Origin: Romanomermis culicivorax
Lineage: Eukaryota; Nematoda; Enoplea; Mermithida; Mermithidae
Length of the DNA stretch: 64,000 bases
Assembly (NCBI GenBank): GCA_963922205.1
Contig: CAWUHX010000287.1
Location: 293,528 to 357,527 of the forward strand
Direction of reading: 5' to 3'
The notes beneath the pieces are model-generated. The model had not been told where the DNA came from, did not search any database, and saw only the letters and a program-made list of their open reading frames with translations. The first letter of the stretch is position 1. Each line of letters begins with the position of its first letter. A program made the translations under genes and the position numbers. This document shows positions 11,842 through 23,800 of this stretch, piece by piece.

Positions 11842-14800
11842 CTGAAATGGATGAAATTTATCAAAATTGATACAGTAACCGGACTTATCAACAAAATCTA
11901 AAAAAAACCTGATTGTCAACGTCAAAGAGAGACACAAATTTTTCGAGCAATATTCTCGTCTGCTACCGTGAAAATTTTTGCAAATCGCTACAGTAAACTG
12001 GGGCGATTCGATCGCCATTAATAAAAAGAAGCAACACTTGCTCATCCACATCAACAAAAGACAAATTTTTTGCGGTACTGACGTCAGGAAAATTAACCCG
12101 AATCGATACAGTAATCTGCGACAAGTTCAGGAAAATCTAGAAAACTTGATGATCAACGTCAAAAAGAGCATTTCTTCAAATATCGTTAGCTACAGTAATC
12201 CTATTTATTGCTGACGTCATCCAGCAAACATATACAACTTGCTCATCGACACACATTTCGGAAAATATGCAATTCTAAGCGGCACAGTAATCTGACGAAA
12301 AATGACGTCATTGAGAAAAGGCGCGAAAACCTGCTGGTCGAAATGGAAAACGGCCAAATTTTTTCAAAGCTGCATATGCCGGAAAGAATTATTCTCATTT
12401 GTTACAGTAAGCAGCAAACTATCGACATCACGCAAGAAAAGTCGAAAACTTGCTTATCGACATCAAAAAGTGACAAATTTTTACAGGTCTTGACGTCTGC
12501 ACGAGCTAAAAAATCATTCGAATGGATACAGTAACCCGTTTTGAAATGACATCACCTCCAAAATTTTGATGAACTTGCTCGTCAATATTTTGAAAAATGA
12601 CAAATTTTCGGTGAATACTAAACTTTACGAATTCATCTCAATTGATACAGTAATCGACGACAAAATGACGTCATCGGAAAAATGTCAAAAACTTGCTTAT
12701 CGAAATGAAAAAGAGCGAATTTTCCGCAAATACCGACGCCTGCAAGAGCCGGAAACAAATCTTAATCAAAAATGCTACAGTAATCTGTGGTGAATATGAC
12801 GTCAGCAAAGTACTCTGATAAAATCGCTCATCAAAAATCTTGACGTCTGCAAGAGCCAGAAAATCACTCGAATTGATACAGTAATCTGCTGCGGAATGAC
12901 GTCACCTAGAAAATGAAGAGAACTTGCTCCTCGACATCCAAAAAATGACAAATTTTTGGTGAGATATTAAAGTTTGCCAGTGCTAAAATTGACTTCATGA
13001 TACAGTAATCGACCGAAAAATTACGTCACCATGGAAACTTTTCCGAAACTTGCTAGTCCAATTGGAAAAAAATTAATTTTGACGTCTGCAAGTTCTGATG
13101 AAAAATTCTTCCCAATTGCTACAGTAATACGTCTTGAACATGACGTCACCAGGAAATTTTTCCGAAACTTGCTAGTCCAATTGGAAAAAAATTAATTTTG
13201 ACGTCTGCAAGTTCTGATGAAAAATTCTTCCCAATTGCTACAGTAATACGTCTTGAACATGACGTCACCAGGAAATTTTTCCGAAACTTGCTAGTCCAAT
13301 TGGAAAAAAATTAATTTTGACGTCTGCAAGTTCTGATGAAAAATTCTTCCCAATTGCTACAGTAATACGTCTTGAACATGACGTCACCAGGAAATTTTTC
13401 CGAAACTTGCTAGTCCAATTGGAAAAAAATTAATTTTGACGTCTGCAAGTTCTGATGAAAAATTCTTCCCAATTGCTACAGTAATACGTCTTGAACATGA
13501 CGTCACCAGGAAATTTTTCCGAAACTTGCTAGTCCAATTGGAAAAAAATTAATTTTGACGTCTGCAAGTTCTGATGAAAAATTCTTCCCAATTGCTACAG
13601 TAATACGTCTTGAACATGACGTCACCAGGAAATTTTTCCGAAACTTGCTAGTCCAACTGAAAAAAAGTCAATTTTGACGTCTGCAAGTTCTGATGAAAAA
13701 TTCTTCTCAATTACTACAGTAATCCGTCTTGAATTTGACGTCACCAAGAAATTTTTCCCAAAACTTGCTCGTCCAATTGAAAAAAAATTAATTTTGACGT
13801 CTGCAAGTTCTGATGAAAAATTCTTCCCAATTGCTACAGTAATACGTCTTGAACATGACGTCACCAGGAAATTTTTCCGAAACTTGCTAGTCCAATTGGA
13901 AAAAAATTAATTTTGACGTCTGCAAGTTCTGATGAAAAATTCTTCCCAATTGCTACAGTAATACGTCTTGAACATGACGTCACCAGGAAATTTTTCCGAA
14001 ACTTGCTAGTCCAACTGAAAAAAAGTCAATTTTGACGTCTGCAAGTTCTGATGAAAAATTCTTCTCAATTACTACAGTAATCCGTCTTGAATTTGACGTC
14101 ACCAAGAAATTTTTCCCAAAACTTGCTCGTCCAATTGAAAAAAAGTCAATTTTGACGTCTGCAAGTCACCCAAAAAAATCTACCCAATCGCTACAGTAAT
14201 CTGTCTTAAATGTGACGTCAGCAAAAAAATCAATTTGAACTTGCTTATCGACATGAATTGAAGCCAAAATGAGAAAATTACTAGCGTCGTCGTCGTCGTC
14301 GTCGTCCGAGGATCGATCGTCGGCGGCGGCGACCGTTGGCGATTCGCCGGCTGCGGCGACGGAGGAACGTCGGCCGCCTGAACTGGCCGTTCGAATCAGG
14401 GGCGTCGGATGACGGACGCGGGTTTTGATCAGGAAATTTCGTTCGTATTGTTCCAAATCGTTTTGTTTGTCCCAGGGGCGATAGCTGGGCGATGAGAGGA
14501 AAAGTTTACACTTTACAATTTTTTGTTTTTGTGTAAAGTTGTTTTTAAAAATTTTTTTTGTTTTCTTCATTTTTTGTTTTTTCTTGTATTTTTTCTCGAC
14601 TTTATTTTTTTTTGTTTTTAGTTCTTTTGTGTAAATTTGTAGTTTTTTCTGTGCTTTTCTGCTTGCCTTACTTTTTGTTTATCTTTTTTGACTATTTTTT
14701 TGTTTTTTGTGTAAATTTGTTGTTTTTTTTGCTTGCCTATTTTTTGTTCTTGTCTTTTTTCTTGACTTTATTCTTTGTTTTTCGTTTTTAGTCTGTAAAT

Positions 14801-17800
14801 TTGTTGTTTTTGTATTTTTCCGTTTTTCTATTCCCTATTTTTTCTTTTCCACTTCTAAATTTACTTTTCAGTTTTTAATTTTGTATGTAAATTTACTTTT
14901 TTCTATGTTTTTCTGCTTTCTTTACTTTTTGTTTCTCTTTTTTTATTATTTTTTTGTTTTTTTGTGTAAATTTGTTTTTTTTTAATATTTTTGTTTTCTT
15001 TATTTTTTGTTTTTTTCTTGTCTTTTTTCTCAACTTTATTTTTTTTGTTTTTAGTTTTTTTGTGTGAATTTGTCGTCTTTTTTCGATCTTTTTCTGCTTT
15101 CTTGGTTTTTTGTTTCTTTTCTATCTTTTTTTTTGTTGTTTTTTTGTGTAAATTTGTTGTCTTTTTGCTTTGCTACTTTTTGTTCTTTCTTGTCTTTTTT
15201 CTTGTTTTTATTCTTTGTTTTTCGTTTTTAGTCTGTAAATCTGTTGTTTTTGTTTTTTTCCGTTTTTTCTATGATTTCCTTTTTTTTCTTTTCCGCTTCT
15301 AAATTTACTTTTCAGTTTTTAATTTTGTATGTAAATTTACTTTTTTCTATGTTTTTCTGCTTTCTTTACTTTTTGTTTCTCTTTTTTTATTATTTTTTTG
15401 TTTTTTTGTGTAAATTTGTTTTTTTTTAATATTTTTGTTTTCTTTATTTTTTGTTTTTTTCTTGTCTTTTTTCTCAACTTTATTTTTTTTGTTTTTAGTT
15501 TTTTTGTGTGAATTTGTCGTCTTTTTTCGATCTTTTTCTGCTTTCTTGGTTTTTTGTTTCTTTTCTATCTTTTTTTTTGTTGTTTTTTTGTGTAAATTTG
15601 TTGTCTTTTTGCTTTGCTACTTTTTGTTCTTTCTTGTCTTTTTTCTTGTTTTTATTCTTTGTTTTTCGTTTTTAGTCTGTAAATCTGTTGTTTTTGTTTT
15701 TTTTCCGTTTTTTCTATGATTTCCTTTTTTTTCTTTTCCGCTTCTAAATTTACTTTTCAGTTTTTAATTTTGTATGTAAATTTACTTTTTTCTATGTTTT
15801 TCTGCTTTCTTTACTTTTTGTTTCTCTTTTTTTATTATTTTTTTGTTTTTTTGTGTAAATTTGTTTTTTTTTAATATTTTTGTTTTCTTTATTTTTTGTT
15901 TTTTTCTTGTCTTTTTTCTCAACTTTATTTTTTTTGTTTTTAGTTTTTTTTGTGTGAATTTGTCGTCTTTTTTCGATCTTTTTCTGCTTTCTTGGTTTTT
16001 TGTTTCTTTTCTATCTTTTTTTTTGTTGTTTTTTTGTGTAAATTTGTTGTCTTTTTGCTTTGCTACTTTTTGTTCTTTCTTGTCTTTTTTCTTGTTTTTA
16101 TTCTTTGTTTTTCGTTTTTAGTCTGTAAATCTGTTGTTTTTGTTTTTTTCCGTTTTTTCTATGATTTCCTTTTTTTTCTTTTCCGCTTCTAAATTTACTT
16201 TTCAGTTTTTAATTTTGTATGTAAATTTAGTTTTTTTTCAAATTTTTTTCTGCTTTCTCTATTTTATTTTGTCTTTTTTATCTTTTTTGTGCCTTAATTT
16301 CTCGTTTTTTCCATGTTTTTTCCTTTCTCTATTTGACTATTTTTTGTTTTTTTGTGTGTGAATTTGTTGTGTTTTATATTTTTTCTGTTTTCTCTATTTT
16401 CTTTTTTTGACTTTGTTTTTTCTTTGTCATTTTTTGAGTTTTGTTTTGTGCTTTTTGTATTTTTTTTTGTTTTCAGATGCTTTCTGCTTTTGGACTTTTC
16501 ATTGTTTGTTTTTTCGTTTGTCAATTTTTTGTTTTCTTATTATCTTTTTCTTTGACTTTATCTTTCGTTTTTTTAATTTTCGACTTTGCTTATTTCTTTT
16601 TCTGCTTTCTCTATTTTCTGTTTTCTTGTTGTTTCGTGTTATTTACTTTTTGTTTTTTTCCTTTTTAAATATATTCTTCTAGTTTTAATTTTTTTTGTTG
16701 TTTTTTTCTATTTTCTGTTCTACTCTTGTTTTCTTTTTTGACTTAAATTTTTGCTTTTCCTTTCATTTTTCTGCTTTTCAGGTATCTTTTATTTTCTTTT
16801 TTGTTTTTTCGATATTTTTATTTGATTTTCTGTTTTCTCTATTTTCTGTTTTTCTTGTGTCTTTTTTCATCTTTATGTTTGTTGTTAATTTTTGCTGTTT
16901 TCTCTTTTTGGGGTGTTTTTCATTGTATTTTCTTTTCTGTTGTTATTTTTTGTATTTTGACTGTATTTTTATTTTTGAGCTTTATCTTTTTCTTATTTAA
17001 GTATTTTAAGCGTTTTTTTGTTTATGTGTTTATTTTCGCAATTTTTTTATTTCTTTATTGTTGTTTTTCTTTACTATCCGATTTTTCAATCGTTTTTCGA
17101 TTTTATATTTATTGTTTTTTTTCTAATTTTATAATTTTGTCTTTTTTTGTCGTTGTTTCTTGTTTTTTTCTGTTTAGTTTTACTATTTTTCCATATTTTC
17201 TCGTAAATTTGTGTGTTTTTCAAATTATTTTTTTGTTTTTTTTTTTCGTTTTTTTTTGTGTTTCATTTTTGCAATTTTTATTTTTTTCTTTATTTTTCGA
17301 ATTTTTCTTTTTTTGATGTTTGTTTTTTTTGTTTATTTTTTGCTTACTCGGCGTATTTATATGTCCAAAAATCGGAATTTTGATCAAATTCAAATAAATT
17401 CGGTTTATATTTTTGATCCTCTTGGGCGTTTTTTTCTTGCCTTTCTTTCACTTTTTTTCGTTGTTTTTCTTCGATGAAAGTTTTTTCCATTGTCGCTGCG
17501 TATTGGTCGTTATTTTTTATGGCTTCGCTAACTTTGGACCATAATCTGAAAAAAAAGTTTTTTTTTCTGAAATTCTGTTTTTTTTCCGAAAAATTTGCCT
17601 TTTTTCCTCAAAAATTGAATTATTTAAACAAAGAAAAAATCAAAAAATTTGAATATTTCTCGAAAAATTTTGCGTTTTTTTCCAAAAAAAAATTAAATTT
17701 ACTGGATAGAAAAAAATTTGTATATCGATATTTGTCAGAAAATTCGCGTTTTTTAGAAAAAAATTAATTTTCTTGAAAAAAATAAGTACAAAACACTAAA

Positions 17801-20800
17801 ATGTCTTGGAGAATTTTACATACTTGATATTTTTGTCAAAAATTTTGCGTTTTTCCCAAAAAATTGATTTTTAAGAGAAAACCAAAAATTTCGACAAAAT
17901 TTTGCATTTTTTCCTAGAAAATTCTGCGTTTTTTTGCAAAAAATCAAGTTTTTTCAAAGCAATAAGTACAAAAATTGAAATTCCCGAGGAAATTTGCATT
18001 TTTCCTGAAAAGAAATACATTTTTTAAAAAGAAAATTTCAATTTTCGACGAAAACAATTAGAAAATTCAATATTCCTGATTAGATTTTGGATTTTTTTGG
18101 CAAAAAAAATTTTTCTCTAAAAAAATTCACATTTTTTGAATTGAAAAAAAGAAATTCGAAGCTTTTAAGAAAATTTGTTTTTTTTCTCTTTAAAAGACTG
18201 AATTTTTCAGGAAAAAAAGCGAAAAAACTTGAAATTTTTTGGAAAATCTAAATTTTTGGATAAAAAAATTTCAAAAATTCCATATTTCTCGACAAATTTG
18301 CGTTTTTTGCAAGAAAAATTAAATTTTTTAGAGAAAAAATTGCAAAACATGAAATTTTAAGAGAAATTTGCACTTTTTCCGCAAAAAAATTGAATTTTTA
18401 GAGGAAAAACTGTAAAACTCAAAATTTCTAGAGATATTCTCAATTTTTCCTCCAAAAATTTACATTTCTGGACAAAAAATATAAAATTTCATTTTTTTGA
18501 AACTTGCATTTTTTCTTGAAAAAACGGAATTTTTGAGATGAAAAAAAATCATGAAATTTCGATAATTCTCGAAAAATAACCGCTTTTTACAGAAAAATTG
18601 AATTTAAAAAAAAAGCTACAGAACTGAAAATTTTTCAACAAATTTGGATTTTTTGTTTGGAAATTTTCATTTATTTTCGAAAAAATTGAATTTTTTGGAC
18701 AAAAAATAAAAAAATTGATACTTCTTACAAAATTTGCGTTTTTTAAACCAAAAAATCGAATTTTTGATTAGGAAGAAAGAAAAACAGAAAATACAATATT
18801 TCTGAAGAAAGCTGACTTTTTGCAAAAAATTGAATTTTGAAGAGAAAAAATTCTAAAATTCTGTGAAATTTTTTTGAGAAAATTTAGAAAATTTGAAATT
18901 TCTAGTGGAATTTGCAAACCCACCCCAAAAAATGAACTTTTTTTAAGAAAAAAGAAAAGAAAAAACTCAAAAATTCTTGTAAGATTTGCATTTTTTCTCG
19001 AGAAGAATAGATTTTCTGGCTTAAAAAAAGGGAGAATACAATATTTTCGCAGAAATTCGAGTTTTTTTGCAAAAAAATTGAATTAAAAAATAAAAATCAA
19101 AAATTTTGTGAAATATGCATTTTTTGGATAGAATAATCAAACAATTTGATATTTCAAGAATAATTTGCGTTTTTTCACCGAAAAATTAAATTTTTTAGAC
19201 TGAAAAATACAACAATTTAAAATTCATAGAGAAATTTTCACTTTTTTTGCCGGAAAAAAATTCAATTTTCTAAACAAAAAAATCAGAAAATTCCAAATTT
19301 CTCGAGAAATTCGATTTTTTTGGTCAAAAAAAGTGAATTTATCCTCGAAAAAATTAGAAAGAAGAAAATTTTTCAAAAAATTTGATTTTTTTTCCCGGGC
19401 TTTTTGGCAAATTTCTAGAATGAAAGTTTTTCGAAATTAATTTACATTTTACGTTTTTTTAAATTTTATTTCAAATTATACTTTTTTTAAATTTTGGAAA
19501 ATTTCAAAAATTCAAAAAACGAAAAAATTTACCTCTGAGATTCAGTTTCGTCTTGATATTTGATTGGTACTTCAAATCGTTTTAAACGTTTGGCTATAAC
19601 ATCTTGGGTCGGTTGCCAAAATATTTCCGTTTTCTGAAAAAATATAAAAATATCCGAAAAATATCGGAAAATGTGAAAAATACTGAAAAATAAAAAAAAA
19701 TATTTTTGAAAATTTAAAAAATTAAAAATTTTCAAGTAAAATTTTGTACAAAATTTGACAAAAAAATCCATGACGTCAGATTTGGAAAAAAAATTGAAAA
19801 ATTTCAGAATTCATGACGTCAGATTCACAAAAAAAAACAAAAATTTTGAAATTTTTCCAAGAAAAGTTTTTCGCTTTTTCCCAAGGAAAGTGTAAATTTG
19901 TGTAAAAAAATTCGAAAAATTGTGAATTTTCGGTTTTCCATTAAATAAAAGTGTGAATTTGAAAAAAAACGACCAAAAAGTGTAAATTTTCGCTTTTTTC
20001 TCCGAAAAAGTGTAAAAGCGAGAAAAAGTGTGTAAACTACAAATCGAAAAGTATAAAGTAGAAAAAAGTGCGTAAACTAAAAATCGGAAAAGTGTAAAGT
20101 AGAAAAAAATGTGTAAACTACAAATCGAAAAAGTGTAAAGTAGAAAAAATGTGTAAACTACAAATCAAGAAAGTGTAAAGCAGATAAAAAGTGTGTAAAC
20201 TACAAATCAAAAAGTATAAAGTAGAAAAAAGTGCATAAACTAAAAATCGGAAAAGTGTAAAGCAGAAAAAAGTGTGTAAACTAAAAATCGAAAAAGTGTA
20301 AAGTAGAAAAAATGTGTAAACTACAAATCGAGAAAGTGTAAAGTAGAAAAAAGTATGTAAACCAAAAAACGAAAAAGCGCAAAGTAGAAAAAAAGTGTGT
20401 AAACTAAAGTCTAAAAAGATTAAAGTAGAAAAAAGTGTGTAAACTACAAATCGGAAAAGTGTAAAGTAGAAAGAAGTGCGTAAACTACAAATCGAAAAAG
20501 ATTAAAGTAGAAAAAAGGTGTGTAAACTACAAATCGAAAAAGTGTAAAGCAGATAAAAAGTGTGTAAACAAAAATCCAAAAACTGTAAAGTAGAAAAAAG
20601 TGTGTAAACTAGAAATCGAAAAAGTCTAAAGTAGAAAAAAGTGTGTAAACTAAAAATCAAATAAGTGTATGGAAAAAAGTGTGTAAACTAAAATCCAAAA
20701 ACTGTAAAGTAGAAAAAAGTGTGTAAATTACAAATCTTAAAAGTGTAAAGCAGAAAAAAGTGTGTAAACTACAAATCGGAAAAGTGTAAAGCAGAAAAAA

Positions 20801-23800
20801 GTGTGTAAACTAAAATCAGAAAAGTGTAAAGTAGAAAAAACTGTGTGAACTACAAATCGAAATAGTGTAAAGTAGAAAAAAGTGTGTAAACTACAAATCG
20901 AAAAAGTGTAAAGTAGAAAAAACAGTGTAAAGTAAAATCCAATAACTGTAAAGTAGAAAAAAGTGTGTAAACTAAAAATCGAAAAAGTGTGTAAACTACA
21001 AATCGAACAAGTGTAAAGTAGAAAAAACTGTGTGAACTAAAATCCAAAAACTGTAAAGAAGAAAAAAGTGTGTAAACTAGAAATCGAAAAAGTCTAAAGT
21101 AGAAAAAAGTGTGTAAATTACAAATCTCAAAAGTGTAAAGCAGAAAAAAGTGCGTAAACAAAAACCTAAAAAGTGTAAAGTAGAAAAAAGTGAGTAAACT
21201 ACAAACCGAAAAAGTGTAAAGTAGAAAAAAGTGCGTAAACTAAAACCTAAAAAGTGTAAAGTAGAAAAAAGTGTGTAAACTAAAATCTAAAAAGCGTAAA
21301 GCAGATAAAAAGTGTGTAAACTAAAAATCGAAAAAGTGTAAAGTAGGAAAAAAGTGTTGTGAACTAAAATCGAAAAAGTGTAAAGTAGAAAAATGTGTGT
21401 AAACTGAAATAAAAAAGTGTAAAGTAGAAAAAAGTGTGTAAACTAAAAATCGAAAAAGTGTAAAGTAGAAAAATGTGTGTAAACTACAAATCGAAAAAGT
21501 GTAAAGCAGAAAAAGGTGTGTAAATCGGAAAAGTGTAAAGCAGATAAAAAGTGTGTAAACGAAAATCAAAAAAGTGTAAAGTAAAAAAAGTGTGTAAACT
21601 AAAATCGAAAAAGTGTAAAGCAGATAAAAAGTGCGTAAACTAAAATCGAAAAAGTGTAAAGTAGAAAAAAGTGTGTAAACCGACCCCCGTTTGCCTGTCG
21701 TTCAAATAGATGGCCGAATCCCAATGGCCGGTCAAATCGGCCAACGTTTCTTTGCCCAATTTGATTTTGCCCGTACAAACGTTCATGGAATCGGCGCCGG
21801 CCAGGAAAGGCTTCAATTTGAATTCTAAATCGGCCGTATAAGACGTACGATCGCAAACGACGCTGATCGAACCGCCCAATTCCATGGACAATGTGCCCAA
21901 AATCAGTCCTTTACAATGATTCAAGTGTAAAAAAGAAAAAAAACAAAAAAAAACAAAAAAAAAACAAAAAAAAAAACAAAACAAAAAAAGCAGAAAAAAT
22001 GTCAAAAAAGTAAAAATGTCACAAAAAAGTTAAAAACAAAAAAAAACAAAAAAAAACACAAAAAAAAACAAACCAAAGAAAAGAAAGAAAAAAGCAAAAA
22101 AACAAAAAACGTCAGAAAAGAAAAAATTTTTTAAAACACATGAAAAAATGTCAAAAAAGAAAACAGGAAAAAAAGTAAAAAGGTAAATGGCAACAAAGAA
22201 AAGGGTAAAAATATCAAAACTGAAAAAAATAAAAAATTTCGGAGGAGAAAAAAAAACTAAAATAGAAAAAACTAAAAACATACCAAAAATGTCAAAAAAA
22301 GAAAAAAGTATAATATGAAAAATCTCCAAAATATAAAAAAAGATTGAAAAACAAGAAACACAGAAAAAACAAAAAATAAAAAAATGTCAAAAGAGGAAAC
22401 CTGAAAAAGAAAAAAACAGCCGAAGAAGGAAAAAAGAAAAGAAAAAAACGTAAAAATAGTCAAAAAAAAGAGAAAAAATTCAAAAAAAGTACAAAAATTC
22501 ACAAAAAGAGTAAAAAAAATGAAAAAATTAAAAAATGTACAAAAGTATATAAAAAAGAACCAAAAAAAGTCAAAAAAATTAAAGTGTCAAGAAGGGAAGA
22601 AAGGAAAAATAAAAAAAAAGAAAAAATTATGTCAAAAATCTGAAAAAAGAGAAAAATGAAACTAGGAAAAAAGCTAAGAATGTCAAAAACAGAAAAAATA
22701 ACAAAAAAAGAAAAATGTCAAAAAAGAAAAAGTAAAATTGTCACAAAAAAGTTAAAAACCAAAAAGCAAAAAAAAATGTCAAAAAAGAGAAAAAGAAGAG
22801 TCCAAATTGTCAGAAAAGTAAAAAGTAAAAAATGACAGAAAATATAAATAATAATTACTAAAAAAAGTAAAAAATGTCGGAAAAGAAAACGAACGGAAGA
22901 AAACAAAGAAAAAAGTAAAAAAAAACAGGAAAAAATGTCAAAAAAGAAAACAGGAAAAAAGTGAATGTCAACAAAGAAAAGACTGAAAAAAAGTAAAAAA
23001 CTTCAGAAAGGAAAAGTATAAAAAAACTAAAAAAATTAAAAAATGTCAAAAAAAGAAAAAAGTAAAAAATGAAAAATTTCCAAAATATAAAAAAAGATTG
23101 AGAAACAAGAAAAAAGAAAAAAACGTGGAAAAAAAGAAAAAACAAAAAATAAAAAAATGTGAAAAGAGGAAACTTGAAAAAGAAAAAAAAATTTAAAAAA
23201 GCAAAAACAGTCGAAGAAGAAAAAAAAGAAAAGAAAAAAACGTAAAAATAGTCAAAAAAGAAAAAATTCAAAAAAAGTACAAAAATTCACAAAAAGAGTA
23301 AAAAAATGAAAAAATCAAGGAATGTAAAAAAGTAATATAAAAAAGAACAAAAACATAAAAAAGTCAAAAAATTAAAATGTCAAGAAAGGAAAGAGTAAAA
23401 TAAGGAAAAAAGAAAAAATGTGTCAAAAATCTGAAAAAAGAGAAAAGTTGAAACAAGGAAAAAAGTTAAAAATGTCAAAAACAGTAAAAAAAGAACAGAA
23501 AAACTAAAAAATGTCAAAAAATAAAAGTAAAAAAGTAAAAAATTGCGAAAAAAGTGAATAATAAAGAAAAAACGTCAGAAAAAAAAGATAAAAATAAAAA
23601 CTGCAGAGAAAGAAAAAGCTAAAGAAGACTAAAATATCTCAAAAAAGAAAAAACGTAAAAAAACAGTAAAAACGTCAGAGAAGAAACAAAGAAAAATCTA
23701 AAAAATGCCATAAAAGAAAAAATGTGGAAAAACAATGAAAAAACGAAAAAAACAAAAACAAAAAACAAAAAGTAAAAAAACTGTAGGGAAAGAAAAAGCT

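Noticed and set aside
14166-14281. Continuation of the ORP exon 14 frame past the Asp run to a stop
   Set aside because: A GTAATT donor follows the Asp codons, and joining to 11841 restores a family-like tail anchor; the continuation reads into the 119-bp array.
14558-17316. Phe-rich + strand frames resembling membrane proteins
   Set aside because: Composition effect of T-rich intron 13; no codon bias, no family pattern, and the same 445-bp unit recurs.
21599-22005. Longer version of exon 11 extending upstream through CHLNHCKG
   Set aside because: The upstream HCKG codons duplicate the end of exon 10; including them would repeat those residues, while splicing at AAAG|GA restores the family sequence exactly.
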